Source of the DNA: a virus
Length of the DNA: 64,000 nt
Virus record (IMG/VR): IMGVR_UViG_3300033149_005152
Coordinates: 1 to 64,000 of that record
Strand: one strand, 5' to 3'
How positions within the stretch are numbered: position 1 is the first letter of the stretch; each line of letters opens with the position of its first letter. Position numbers and translations under genes: made by a program. The notes beneath the pieces were generated by a model that was given only the letters and a program-made list of their open reading frames with translations, made no database searches and was not told the DNA's origin. This document shows, one piece after another, positions 43,527-52,306 of the stretch.

Positions 43527-44859
43527 TTCTTATCCTTCGGGATAATTTTCTATAAAATTGCCCTTTCACAAAATTAGTATAAATAGGAATCTGTATACCT
43601 GCCCTCTCATTTCTATTTTTACCAAGATATATCCTTATTTTACTTTCTTTTTCCTCGTCCTTCGTTTGATTCAAAGAAATCATTACGTCAGCTATCGCCG
43701 GTTTTAAACGACTTGCTCCACAATCACCCATAGTTAATATTTCCTTATCCTCTGTTCCACTTTTAGTCCATGCGGCAGTCCATACAGCAGAATTATATTT
43801 TTGACCAAATCCCTTTAATTCTTGATAAATATCACCTTGTTCCCTATGAATAGAATAAGCATCAGAAAATCCCCGTGAACTCATGGACATCATTAAATCA
43901 GCAGAATCTATTACAATTAAATCCGGACTAAAACCTTTAGACTTCAATGATCTAATAATTTCATCCATATTTTTAACAGAAAATCCGGTAGGATATGAAC
44001 TTATTATCAAATTACCATTATATACTTTTGAAAACCTATCTATTTTTTTTGAAAATAATCCCTGTTCACTAATTAATTCATTAATTTTCACGCCAGTAAA
44101 CGCAGAATCCATTCTCATCGCAATAACGTCATAAGGCATTTCCAAGGTTATAAACCAAACTTTTAAATTTTGTAATATTCCTGCTTTTGCAACATGAACG
44201 AGAAAAAAGGTCTTTCCTACATTTGGATGAGCCAATACAAAACCCAATTCTCCTCTTGCTAAACCATTCAACAACAAACATTGATCCAATTCTGTAATCA
44301 ACGTACGAATAGCTCTTATTGGATTTTTTAATCTACGAACCATACGTTGTTTTATATCTTCAAAGTAATCATAATCTTCAGATCTAATCATAGCTATCCT
44401 AAAAGAATTATAGAAATGATTCTCTAATTCATCTATATCTTCATTAGTTAAATCTTCTATTCGACCGCTGAGTAATTGACCCGCATTATAAATAGAATTA
44501 CGAATTGCTTGAATTCTAATCCATAACAAAATTCTATCATTAATATACTTTTCTTCAAATTCAGAGACAGGATTAGAAATTCTTCTAAAAATTTTAAGCC
44601 ACATCTCTTTATCTTCAATAGTATCTACTCGATCAAGAAATTTAGATTTTAGTATCTTCCAATCGGGATAAATACCATATTGTTTACTAAGAGATGTCGC
44701 TTCTTCAAATATTATACCCAATTCTCCAACAGAAAAAAAATCTTTTGTTATATATATATTTATAGGTAAATTAACCTTATTCTTCAAAATTAAATTTATA
44801 AACTTATACTCATAATCAGATGTAAGTTCCAAATCACTTCGTCCTCCCTTAAAGAACAA
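43513..44859 (-). CDS. DnaB-like replicative helicase
   Basis: 448 aa. RecA-fold: Walker A at 209-217 (LAHPNVGKT), VIDSADLM Walker B, and an N-terminal helical primase-interaction domain. It unwinds the fork with the primase just downstream (14-base overlap). The start is doubtful: only TTG codons (44859 or 44832) are in frame, while an ATG with AGGTGGT at 44934 starts MRNKLQ in another frame that a one-base correction would join to this gene. Confidence 0.88.
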   Translation of the reverse strand: MFFKGGRSDLELTSDYEYKFINLILKNKVNLPINIYITKDFFSVGELGIIFEEATSLSKQYGIYPDWKILKSKFLDRVDTIEDKEMWLKIFRRISNPVSEFEEKYINDRILLWIRIQAIRNSIYNAGQLLSGRIEDLTNEDIDELENHFYNSFRIAMIRSEDYDYFEDIKQRMVRRLKNPIRAIRTLITELDQCLLLNGLARGELGFVLAHPNVGKTFFLVHVAKAGILQNLKVWFITLEMPYDVIAMRMDSAFTGVKINELISEQGLFSKKIDRFSKVYNGNLIISSYPTGFSVKNMDEIIRSLKSKGFSPDLIVIDSADLMMSMSSRGFSDAYSIHREQGDIYQELKGFGQKYNSAVWTAAWTKSGTEDKEILTMGDCGASRLKPAIADVMISLNQTKDEEKESKIRIYLGKNRNERAGIQIPIYTNFVKGQFYRKLSRRIRNEFG

Positions 44860-44948
44860 ATGATACTGTCTCCCTTTCTTCGATCCTAAATCCTTTTTCC
44901 GTGCTTTCCAAACATAATTTGTAACTTATTTCTCATAATTACCACCTT

Positions 44949-45338
44949 TTAATAATCAAAAATTTGAATTGCTTTTTCAACAGAAATTGACCAAATATCA
45001 GCTAAATATTCTATTTCCTCTCTTACTTCTTTTTCACTTATTGGTTTAACGACAATGTAATTAGGATTTCCGATATATTTGAAATAAATATCAAAACTAT
45101 TTTTAGAGAGTAATTGTGAAGGATATAAATACTTCTTATAAATCTTATAATGGGCCTTTATATACTTTATTAAATCTATTTCTTTATTATTTTTACGCTC
45201 GTAATCTTCTACTCTTTTAATCAACTTCTCGAATATTTCTAATCCTTTTTCCCTTTTCCTACCATACTTCCATCTGTTATAATTCAATTCCCCATACTCT
45301 AAAAAAAATCTGTGAAGAAAAACAGCATCTCTTTTCAT
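44949..45338 (-). CDS. Hypothetical protein
   Basis: 129 aa, Tyr/Lys-rich and mostly helical. Start overlaps the stop of the membrane-protein gene by one base. Not recognised. Confidence 0.65.
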   Translation of the reverse strand: MKRDAVFLHRFFLEYGELNYNRWKYGRKREKGLEIFEKLIKRVEDYERKNNKEIDLIKYIKAHYKIYKKYLYPSQLLSKNSFDIYFKYIGNPNYIVVKPISEKEVREEIEYLADIWSISVEKAIQIFDY

Positions 45339-45751
45339 TATTTTTTATCTAACTGTTGCAATTCCATTAACAAACTCATTATTTCCATTGATTCATTATC
45401 ATGATCAGATTTTTCTTCGAGTTTATTATGTAAATAATTCAATGCGGATGTCGGCAATGTTATAACTTGTTCATTTCTTAAAATTTTAGGAACCAAATAA
45501 ATAGCTAACATCCAATTCTTATTTGGTAAAAATAAATTAATTAATAAAAATATACATAAAGCTATTATTGATTTCTTAATCAAATTTTTAGCATTTGCCA
45601 TATCCTTCTCTAACTTCCCACCGCAATTACTAAAAGCGGCTATCCAATAAACAATTGACACAATAATTGCAAATATCGAAAATACAACAAAAAGACTATT
45701 CAATTGTTGTATCTGACCAAGAAAAAACCACAAATAAATCAACAATTCCAT
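45338..45751 (-). CDS. Membrane protein with two to three helices
   Basis: 137 aa from MELLIYLW, with GGAGG upstream. Hydrophobic helices at about 18-40 and 62-78 plus a short one at 82-92; the C-terminus is acidic and soluble. It may anchor replication components to the membrane. Not assigned. Confidence 0.6.
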   Translation of the reverse strand: MELLIYLWFFLGQIQQLNSLFVVFSIFAIIVSIVYWIAAFSNCGGKLEKDMANAKNLIKKSIIALCIFLLINLFLPNKNWMLAIYLVPKILRNEQVITLPTSALNYLHNKLEEKSDHDNESMEIMSLLMELQQLDKK

Positions 45752-45753
45752 GA

Positions 45754-47187
45754 TCAATCCTCCATCAAATTAATCTTAAATCCTTCATTTTCATAAATTC
45801 TCAGTCTCTCTTCAGAATGTTTTTCACAATAATACTGTTGATGATCATAAAAGTCTATTACCTCAAGCTCATTATTATTCTCTTTCCTTCTCATTCCCCT
45901 ACCTGGCCTCTGTATCGCTTTTATCTCTGATTTTTCTCCACCAGCCAAAACCAAACAATTAATTTTAGGAATGTCAATACCCTGGTCAAATATCGTTGTA
46001 GTAATAACAACTTTATTTTTACCCTGTCTAAAATCTTTCCTCACTTTGTTACGAAAATCCATATCATCTTGACCATGAATATATTCTACATCAATCCCTT
46101 TCTCCCATAATTTATTTTGTAATATTCTACCATGTTCCACTCTTAAACATAAAATCAAAATATGTTTTCCTTTTTTTAACCTATCAATTACCTTTTCCAC
46201 AAGCAAATTATTTCTTACTTCATTTTCCACAATAGCAATATTATAAATTTCATGATAATCACCCTTTCTAGGTAATCCAACAGGCTCATGAACAGGAAAC
46301 ATATTAACAATTACACTTGATAAAATACCCTTTTTCATTAATTCTTCGGATGTTATTTTATCTAACAAACCTCCTACCCATCCCCTTAAATACCAATCAC
46401 ATATATCTTTTCTCTTAAAAGGAGTACCAGAAAAACCAAATCTATAATAAGCGTTTGGCATAAAACGCATTATTTTATAATAAGTAGCATCATTAAAAAA
46501 ATGACATTCATCTATAATTACACAATTCACTTTATCTAAAAATTCAATTATTTTTTTATCTTTGTTTTTTAATAAAGATGCGAGAGTTTCCACCATACCA
46601 ATCGAAACTTTCTTCTCCGTCTCCCTTCGAGACCCCGCTATAACTCCAGGAATAAACCCAAAATGATTAAATTCATCTTCAAATTGACTTAATAAATCTC
46701 TTTTATTGAGAAATATAACAGTATTTACATTAAAAGATCGTGCAATTAAAAAAATAGCCCCTGTCTTACCAGAACCAACCGGATACTGAAAAACTCCCCT
46801 ATTCCAATTCATATTCCTAAACTTCTTAGATTTAGCTATCTCCCACGCATTATATTGTATTCTTGCAATATTGTCATTAAATTTGTTACCAAAAATCCTT
46901 GATAATAAATCACACCAATCGTCAAAAGAAATCTCATTAAATTTATTATTTTGAAACTTCCTTCTATCCTCTAATTCAAACTCTATGTTTTTCTTTCCCA
47001 AATAAGGAAGAAATCCAGTTGGAAATTTATTCCAATCAAAAAATCTTTTATATCCATCCCATCCGCACTTGTATGCATTTGTATATGGAGCACTAGGAAT
47101 AAAAAATGAGAGAGATTCATAAATTCGTTTTTTTTCTTTTAAAGTACCAATTACTTTAACATAATCGTTATTCACCAGCATTTTCAT
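45754..47187 (-). CDS. UvsW-like DEAD/DEAH-box helicase
   Basis: 477 aa from MKMLVNND, since an earlier in-frame start lies inside a hairpin. Superfamily 2 motifs: QYPVGSGKTGAIF (I), IIDECHF (II), FSGTPFKRKD (III), and in the second domain TTIFDQGID and QRPGRGMRR (VI). This is the UvsW/ComF-like arrangement. It probably drives branch migration and processing of recombination intermediates. Confidence 0.88.
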   Translation of the reverse strand: MKMLVNNDYVKVIGTLKEKKRIYESLSFFIPSAPYTNAYKCGWDGYKRFFDWNKFPTGFLPYLGKKNIEFELEDRRKFQNNKFNEISFDDWCDLLSRIFGNKFNDNIARIQYNAWEIAKSKKFRNMNWNRGVFQYPVGSGKTGAIFLIARSFNVNTVIFLNKRDLLSQFEDEFNHFGFIPGVIAGSRRETEKKVSIGMVETLASLLKNKDKKIIEFLDKVNCVIIDECHFFNDATYYKIMRFMPNAYYRFGFSGTPFKRKDICDWYLRGWVGGLLDKITSEELMKKGILSSVIVNMFPVHEPVGLPRKGDYHEIYNIAIVENEVRNNLLVEKVIDRLKKGKHILILCLRVEHGRILQNKLWEKGIDVEYIHGQDDMDFRNKVRKDFRQGKNKVVITTTIFDQGIDIPKINCLVLAGGEKSEIKAIQRPGRGMRRKENNNELEVIDFYDHQQYYCEKHSEERLRIYENEGFKINLMED

Positions 47188-47206
47188 TTCAATTACCCAA
47201 ATAATA

Positions 47207-47232
47207 GAGCGGGACAAAAACTTATCCCGCTC
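47207..47232 (-). terminator. GC-rich hairpin upstream of the UvsW-like gene
   Basis: GAGCGGGA and TCCCGCTC form an 8-bp stem around a 10-base loop, followed by TATTATTT on the minus strand. It lies after the AT-hook gene and may terminate or attenuate that transcript. Confidence 0.6.
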
Positions 47233-47249
47233 TTATTAATTTATTAAAT

Positions 47250-48071
47250 TTAATCAGAATCAACTTCCCGCATTTTTATTCCAGCAGCTAACAAACCCTT
47301 TTGCGTATAGGCAGCATTGAATTTTTTTCCAGCCTTCCCCGAAAATTTCAACTCAACCTTTTTTGGAGAAGGTTTCCTTACAACTTTCCCCTCTATTATC
47401 TCATCCTTATAATTCACATAAACAGAAGTATGTTTATCAAGCATATCAATTTCAGCTGGAACTAAATCATCAGGCTCATCCTCTTCATCAGGCTCATCTT
47501 CTTCATCAAGCTCATCTTCTTCATCAAGCTCATCTTCCTCATCAGGCTCATCTTCTTCATCAAGCTCATCTTCTTCATCAGGCTCATCTTCATATTTAAC
47601 TTCAATCCCAAATTCATTATAAGCTTCTTCGTCATAAGTTTCCACATCATCATCATCCCACTCAATAGTAACCACCCTTTTATTCCTCTTTCCTCCTCCC
47701 TCAACGGCCGTAACCACACCCATCTGTCCAGTATTTGGGTCTCTTACAATATCATCAACCTCCAATTCTGAAAAATCAGGGTGTTCAAAACTAATTCCCC
47801 CTTCATCAGTCTCATCTTCCCCATTATCCCCACCAAGATCAGCATTATAAACATCTTCTTCAATATCAAGATCAGGAGGCTCAACATTAGAAAGAACTTT
47901 AGCAAGACTTTTAAATGATTTTTCAGTTCTCTCCGATAATTTATCCACTAAATCAATTAATACAGTCAATGATTCCTGAATCGTCTCAAAAACACTTTTC
48001 TCAACATTCCTTTCTACATTTTTCATAATAGATTTTTTTTCAGCTACCTTAGGTCTGCCCCGTTTTGCCAT
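47250..48071 (-). CDS. AT-hook protein with acidic repeats
   Basis: 273 aa. AT-hook MAKRGRPKV at residues 1-9, a helical region, a Tudor/KOW-like segment (DIVRDPNTGQMGVV ... VTIEWDDDDVETY), then about eight DEEDE[LP] repeats encoded by 18-base DNA repeats, and a basic beta C-terminal domain. First gene after the promoter at 48129-48156. It may bind AT-rich phage DNA or serve as a histone-like or transcription factor. Confidence 0.65.
   Translation of the reverse strand: MAKRGRPKVAEKKSIMKNVERNVEKSVFETIQESLTVLIDLVDKLSERTEKSFKSLAKVLSNVEPPDLDIEEDVYNADLGGDNGEDETDEGGISFEHPDFSELEVDDIVRDPNTGQMGVVTAVEGGGKRNKRVVTIEWDDDDVETYDEEAYNEFGIEVKYEDEPDEEDELDEEDEPDEEDELDEEDELDEEDEPDEEDEPDDLVPAEIDMLDKHTSVYVNYKDEIIEGKVVRKPSPKKVELKFSGKAGKKFNAAYTQKGLLAAGIKMREVDSD
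47468..47590 (-). repeat. 18-bp tandem repeats within coding sequence
   Basis: About seven imperfect copies of an 18-base unit (TCATCAAGCTCATCTTCT on the + strand) encode the DEEDE[LP] repeats. A coding repeat, not a regulatory array. Confidence 0.75.
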
Positions 48072-48128
48072 TATTTTTCTCCTTCTGTAAATTAAATTGG
48101 TGAAAATATAAAAACATCCAATACTATT

Positions 48129-48156
48129 ACTGTACCATATTTTTTCCCAATGTCAA
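48129..48156 (-). promoter_or_regulatory. Promoter of the replication operon
   Basis: -35 TTGACA (48151-48156), 16-base spacer, -10 TACAGT (48129-48134) preceded by TGG. It drives the AT-hook gene and the replication genes to the left. Related to the promoters at 27081 and 48329 through the GAAAAAATATGGTA core. Confidence 0.7.
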
Positions 48157-48328
48157 GAACTATCTTACCTCCTCTCTCCAAACGTCAATATTATTAACTA
48201 CTTATCAAACAACCCTACCTCTAACCGATAAAAATATCAAAAACGTTTCAAAGTTCATAAACATGCAAATTTAGCTCATATTTTAATCATTAACGAGCTA
48301 TTCCACAATAATCGTTATTTCCACATCC

Positions 48329-48356
48329 TTGACTTCTTGAAAAAGTATGTTATACT
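48329..48356 (+). promoter_or_regulatory. Promoter facing right, against the early genes
   Basis: -35 TTGACT (48329-48334), 16-base spacer, -10 TATACT (48351-48356), nearly the same sequence as the TerS promoter. It would give an antisense transcript over the 48.4-49.1 kb genes. It is one of very few + strand signals in the window. Confidence 0.6.
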
Positions 48357-48400
48357 ATAACTGGATGGTAGGGGGAGATAATATATCTTCTTCGTTTTCT

Positions 48401-48604
48401 TTATTTAATTTTAAATTTTTCTTGTAATAACATATATTTTCTTTTTCCAAGTACAGCTAAATCATAAAATCCTAATTTATTAGCCAGATCAACAACACAA
48501 TCATAGTCATACATATTACATAAACCACTTTTCCTTATATATTCGTATTGTTTTATAACATTATGCTTGTATTCCTCGTTTTCTTCAACCATATCAGTTA
48601 CCAT
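48401..48604 (-). CDS. Hypothetical small protein
   Basis: 67 aa from MVTDMVEENEE (start uncertain). The segment YDCVVDLANKLGFYDLAVLGKRKY looks like a small helical domain. Last gene of the right-hand block. Not recognised. Confidence 0.55.
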   Translation of the reverse strand: MVTDMVEENEEYKHNVIKQYEYIRKSGLCNMYDYDCVVDLANKLGFYDLAVLGKRKYMLLQEKFKIK

Positions 48605-49115
48605 CTTTTTTTTCTTTACCCTTATCAAAATCGAAATCTTCAAATGGATTTTTTTCTCCTTTAATTACATCCTCATTATATTTTCCAAACAATTCAAGAA
48701 ACTCATTTAAAAACTCGTCTACTTCCACATCTTGCGATTCATCTTTTAACTCCCCCATAATTTTTTCTATGTTGTGTACTCCATTTTTTAATTCTTTCAT
48801 AATTTCTGAATAACGACGTTTTATATCTAAAATAAATAAACGCTTAATAAATTTTACTTCTTCTACCATTTTATCACTATTCGTAACTATTGAAAGATGT
48901 ATTATACTATCTAAAAGAACTAATAGCAACATATCTCTATTAAAACAATAATTTATCATGAAAATACGAAAATAACGATTTTTATCTTCCCTATTTTCAA
49001 GTTCTTCTGTTCTTATAGTCAATTCTTTGTTTTTATTTATTAAAGCAGTTTCAACTTCATTAAATCTTTCATTTATTTGATCTATTACTTTTTGTAATTT
49101 ATCCTCATCTATCAT
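48594..49115 (-). CDS. Helical hypothetical protein
   Basis: 173 aa, almost entirely helical with a coiled-coil N-terminus (residues 5-40), and an acidic/Lys tail. GGAGG lies before the ATG. Function unknown. Confidence 0.65.
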   Translation of the reverse strand: MIDEDKLQKVIDQINERFNEVETALINKNKELTIRTEELENREDKNRYFRIFMINYCFNRDMLLLVLLDSIIHLSIVTNSDKMVEEVKFIKRLFILDIKRRYSEIMKELKNGVHNIEKIMGELKDESQDVEVDEFLNEFLELFGKYNEDVIKGEKNPFEDFDFDKGKEKKDGN

Positions 49116-49139
49116 CTTTCCTCCATTTTTTTAATATTA

Positions 49140-49283
49140 TCAAATTAATCTTACATTTTCGATAAGATAATCAAGAACTTCATAAAAAGTTTGGGTGTCA
49201 TCATCATCAATTTGACAAATATCACAAATACCCTCAGCAATTTCTTTCATTACTTCATTTTCTTCATCTTGTTTTGTTATCAT
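49140..49283 (-). CDS. Small acidic protein
   Basis: 47 aa with a CDIC pair in an acidic helix. AAGGAG precedes the ATG, inside the end of the upstream gene (20-base overlap). Not recognised. Confidence 0.55.
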   Translation of the reverse strand: MITKQDEENEVMKEIAEGICDICQIDDDDTQTFYEVLDYLIENVRLI

Positions 49284-49503
49284 TATTTTCTCCTTTATCT
49301 TTTTCTGATTTGATTCTTTCTATTTCTAATTCAACTTTTTCTATTCTCAAATCAAGAAAATCATTATCATTTCTTAATCCAACAATACTTAACTCGTTTG
49401 CCATAATAGTACCTCTCCAACGATTATAAAACATTATAATTCTAAAAGTAGCATATACATCAGCTATTATAACCAAAATAAGTATTATAACTACCCATTC
49501 CAT
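49264..49503 (-). CDS. Membrane-anchored coiled-coil protein
   Basis: 79 aa from MEWVVIIL (AAGGAG upstream). Transmembrane helix at 2-18, then a charged coiled coil. Resembles spanin-like or phage inner-membrane accessory proteins in layout only. Confidence 0.55.
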   Translation of the reverse strand: MEWVVIILILVIIADVYATFRIIMFYNRWRGTIMANELSIVGLRNDNDFLDLRIEKVELEIERIKSEKDKGENNDNKTR

Positions 49504-49516
49504 TATTTTCTCCTTT

Positions 49517-49666
49517 TTATCCACAATAAGGATTGTCTAAAAGATTAAATCCAGAAATATCAATTGATATTTCCTTCAAAACCTCCGCAACTTTTTCATC
49601 CCACCAATCGCACCATATCTGATCTTTATCTATAATAATCATCATTTGTTCTCTTTTTTTGGTCAT
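49517..49666 (-). CDS. Hypothetical small protein
   Basis: 49 aa, Trp-rich acidic middle (IWCDWWDEKV). AAGGAGTTAAA precedes the ATG. Not recognised. Confidence 0.55.
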   Translation of the reverse strand: MTKKREQMMIIIDKDQIWCDWWDEKVAEVLKEISIDISGFNLLDNPYCG

Positions 49667-49667
49667 T

Positions 49668-49853
49668 TTAACTCCTTAATTTAATGTTATCTACTAACTC
49701 GATATAATATTCCTCTTTTTTACGATGATCTAATTCATCCCCCATTTCTCTCAATATATCATCAATTCGATCATAACAACTACTACCTTCAAAACCAAAA
49801 CCCTCAATAGAAAAATCCCCGTTTTTATCAATAATTATTTCCCAACGTGCCAT
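49668..49853 (-). CDS. DUF2997 family protein
   Basis: 61 aa. IIIDKNGDFSIEGFGFEGSSCYDRIDDILREMG has the family pattern: a beta hairpin with 'GxxxIEGxGFxGxSC', then a helix. DUF2997 genes are typically found beside DUF1257/Ycf35 and Ycf46-like AAA genes, and both are present in this operon. Molecular role unknown. Confidence 0.75.
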   Translation of the reverse strand: MARWEIIIDKNGDFSIEGFGFEGSSCYDRIDDILREMGDELDHRKKEEYYIELVDNIKLRS

Positions 49854-50143
49854 TATTTCATTCCTCCTATCCTTTGCTTATATTCCATTAAAGCTTCATA
49901 TCTTTTTTTATCCCTAATTAATTCTTTATAGCTCCATATCCAAAACCTACAAATATCATGATCATATGTATTACAAATTTCATCAAACTTATATCCATTG
50001 TACCAGCTTAACTCATTTTCTGCATTCATTTTATAACATAAATCAATTAACTCAATTCTTCGCCTAAATACCCATTCATTTCTATACATCATATAAAAAG
50101 CGAAAAGAGTGGAAATACATATTAAAAATATAAATATAAACAT
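49853..50143 (-). CDS. Small membrane-anchored protein
   Basis: 96 aa. Residues 1-19 are a transmembrane helix; the rest is a soluble helical domain rich in Tyr/Arg. It lies between the DUF2997 and DUF1257 genes. Not recognised. Confidence 0.6.
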   Translation of the reverse strand: MFIFIFLICISTLFAFYMMYRNEWVFRRRIELIDLCYKMNAENELSWYNGYKFDEICNTYDHDICRFWIWSYKELIRDKKRYEALMEYKQRIGGMK

Positions 50144-50154
50144 TTTGTCCCTCC

Positions 50155-50529
50155 TTATGCCATTACTTGTAATTTTATCCTACCATTTTCAATTACTTCT
50201 GCATCAGAAAGTGATAATCCTTTTCTAAGAAATTTTTCAGTTAATTCCTCTTTTGTGTAGTTTTGTAAAATTTCTCTCTGTAAATTTTCATTATAATAAG
50301 TATCATAAATCATCTCATAAGTTCCATCCGGCATTAATTTGAAACCAAATTCAAATTCATGATTAAAACGACTATTTCCTTTTACTTTAATATCTACTTC
50401 TTTTGTTTCAGCATAACCTTTAATGGTTAATCCTTCTCCTATTTCAAATTGTAATCCTAAATCTTCCATTACTTTTGAGAGAGTGCTCAAATTACTTATT
50501 CTTGTTTTTGTTAATGTATAATGACTCAT
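50155..50529 (-). CDS. DUF1257 (Ycf35-like) protein
   Basis: 124 aa. Starts MSHYTLTKTRISNLSTLSKV, the hallmark of DUF1257, and continues with the family's two-layer alpha/beta pattern. Ycf35 is also encoded by red-algal plastids and cyanobacteria; its function is unknown. Here it shares an operon with a DUF2997 protein and a Ycf46-like ATPase. Confidence 0.85.
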   Translation of the reverse strand: MSHYTLTKTRISNLSTLSKVMEDLGLQFEIGEGLTIKGYAETKEVDIKVKGNSRFNHEFEFGFKLMPDGTYEMIYDTYYNENLQREILQNYTKEELTEKFLRKGLSLSDAEVIENGRIKLQVMA

Positions 50530-50540
50530 TTTTTATCTCC

Positions 50541-50705
50541 TTATTTAAAAGTATATCTTATTTTTACAAAAACGCTAGTAACTATCCAACAAAATAATAC
50601 TAAAAGAAAATTTATGTAAACATTATTATTAAAATAATCACTTATTATTCCATCTCCTACTATAATCCACATAATTGCTATTATCCAAGCTTTCCAGAAA
50701 GGCAT
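50541..50705 (-). CDS. Small membrane protein
   Basis: 54 aa with two hydrophobic helices (about 5-22 and 31-47) linked by a polar Asn-rich loop. AGGAG before the ATG. Confidence 0.55.
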   Translation of the reverse strand: MPFWKAWIIAIMWIIVGDGIISDYFNNNVYINFLLVLFCWIVTSVFVKIRYTFK

Positions 50706-50714
50706 TTTAATCTC

Positions 50715-51008
50715 CTATATACCTAAAGAATGAAGTATTCGTAAAACATCAAGTACTTGAGAATCTGGTTGACCTTCTTTATCACATCCACAATAAGCAC
50801 ACATTTTATTCTTTTTAGAATGAACAAAATTATAATCTTCACATTCACAATTCCAAAATAATCCAGTTGTAAAAAATGTAAAACCATGTGAATCTATATG
50901 TTCTTCTATTTTTAATTCCTTTTTTAATTTATTATATTCATCATCTTCCGATTTTAAACCATAACTACTAAATCTAGTAAACTTCTTTTTTAATTCTTCA
51001 TACTTCAT
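50715..51008 (-). CDS. Zinc-finger protein of the AAA operon
   Basis: 97 aa from MKYEELKK (GGAG upstream). The C-terminal half has CECE ... CAYCGCD, a probable zinc site. Located between the DUF1257 and wHTH genes. Confidence 0.6.
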   Translation of the reverse strand: MKYEELKKKFTRFSSYGLKSEDDEYNKLKKELKIEEHIDSHGFTFFTTGLFWNCECEDYNFVHSKKNKMCAYCGCDKEGQPDSQVLDVLRILHSLGI

Positions 51009-51019
51009 TTCCAATCTCC

Positions 51020-51259
51020 TTATTCAGTTATATACCAACACCGTTGAATGACAAAACCACATTCACCATAAACTTCCTCATATCTTAATTTACCTTTACT
51101 CACCAAGGTAAATAATCTATCTCGTAAATAAGTTTCATAGGCCTGGCGATCCCCACGTAATTGAGCAAGTTGATGAGTATTACAACCTTGATTATTCTTC
51201 ACCAGTTGTAGCAATTCCTTTTGACGCTTTTTACTATTGTTATGACGAAAATACGGCAT
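51020..51259 (-). CDS. Possible winged-helix protein
   Basis: 79 aa. A basic start, then helix-turn-helix-like LLQLVKNNQGCNTHQLAQLRGD and a beta wing (LVSKGKLRYEEVYG). May regulate the operon or act as a DNA adaptor. Confidence 0.5.
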   Translation of the reverse strand: MPYFRHNNSKKRQKELLQLVKNNQGCNTHQLAQLRGDRQAYETYLRDRLFTLVSKGKLRYEEVYGECGFVIQRCWYITE

Positions 51260-51271
51260 TCTATCCTCCTT

Positions 51272-52225
51272 TTAATCAAATTCTATTTTCCTTTTAAATT
51301 GTCCTGTAATTTTAGAAATATCACTTACAGTCTCTGCCTTTTCTCTTATTCTTGACAATATTTCAGCTAATTCACTTCTTGTTCCCTCATTTTTTTTATA
51401 ATCATAAGAATCTACATTCTTCAAATGTCCCTTTAATTCTTCAAGTTGTTTCTCAACTGTCTCATCACCTACAAAATTCAAACTTTTAAAATACTCAATA
51501 AAATTTTCCATGGTACTAATGTTTTTGTTAGAAATTAATTCATTGTTATCTAATTTCTTTTTAAGCATATCACACAATTCAGTTGTTTGCAAACGCAATT
51601 CAGCGACTATATCATCAATAAATTCATCAATAAGGATTTTAGATTTTTCCCGATATATCTCTGCTAATTTTTCATTTTCTGCCTGCGCCTCTAACGCTTC
51701 ATTATCAGTTACAAATACTCCATCATTATTGGATATAGCAAATAGAATCCAGTCAAAAGAAAATTTAGTTCTTATCCTCTTTGCTATTGGATATAACGAT
51801 CTTATTTTATCCACAATACTTATTCCAGACTTTTTCTCCCATTCCATATATTCCTTTATCATTTCCTCCTGTATTTCTCTATACTCATCAATAAATTCTT
51901 CTACACATTGATAAAATTCAGATTTTAATTCTTCCAACTTAGAAAGTAAATCAGGCAAATTCTTCTTAGGGATAAAATAGTGTTTTCCTATAGGAAACTG
52001 GAAACCATGTTCAGATACACATAATCTTGTCCTCGTATCAATAGAATTAAATTTCCCTACTAGTCCTTTAGGAATAAGACGTTTTCTACCTAAAGAATAA
52101 AATTCAGGAGCTTCATCTAAACCTAAATCTTCTTTATCTAATCTTACCTTTCCTTCCCATTTGGAGATATTAACATCAATCAATACTCCTTCCGTAAATA
52201 ATTTCCCAAAATTTAATTTTTCCAT
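51272..52225 (-). CDS. DUF3150-like protein, partner of the AAA ATPase
   Basis: 317 aa. LIDVNISKWEGKVRLDKEDLGLD followed by YSLGRKRLIPKGLVGKFNSIDTRTRLCV and a long helical C-terminus fits DUF3150 proteins, which occur next to MoxR/AAA+ genes. It lies directly downstream of the AAA gene and is probably its substrate adaptor or regulator. Confidence 0.65.
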   Translation of the reverse strand: MEKLNFGKLFTEGVLIDVNISKWEGKVRLDKEDLGLDEAPEFYSLGRKRLIPKGLVGKFNSIDTRTRLCVSEHGFQFPIGKHYFIPKKNLPDLLSKLEELKSEFYQCVEEFIDEYREIQEEMIKEYMEWEKKSGISIVDKIRSLYPIAKRIRTKFSFDWILFAISNNDGVFVTDNEALEAQAENEKLAEIYREKSKILIDEFIDDIVAELRLQTTELCDMLKKKLDNNELISNKNISTMENFIEYFKSLNFVGDETVEKQLEELKGHLKNVDSYDYKKNEGTRSELAEILSRIREKAETVSDISKITGQFKRKIEFD

Positions 52226-52306
52226 TATTTACTCCTAGTCGTTCATTTTTAATAATAAATAATTCCTCTATAAGCATCAAATTTTCTTTTTATAATTAAA
52301 TCCCCC

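Larger units (their letters stand above)
48072..48400. other. Intergenic regulatory region with opposed promoters
   Basis: No gene is seen in this 329-base gap. It holds a leftward promoter (48129-48156), a rightward promoter (48329-48356), and an inverted repeat TAGCTC/GAGCTA (near 48275-48305). The transcript from the right-hand block reaches it without an obvious terminator. Confidence 0.6.

Noticed and set aside
52230-52306. Small ORFs between the DUF3150 and AAA genes
   Set aside because: Either they need an ATT start or they overlap the next gene with no good RBS, so I could not support a gene.
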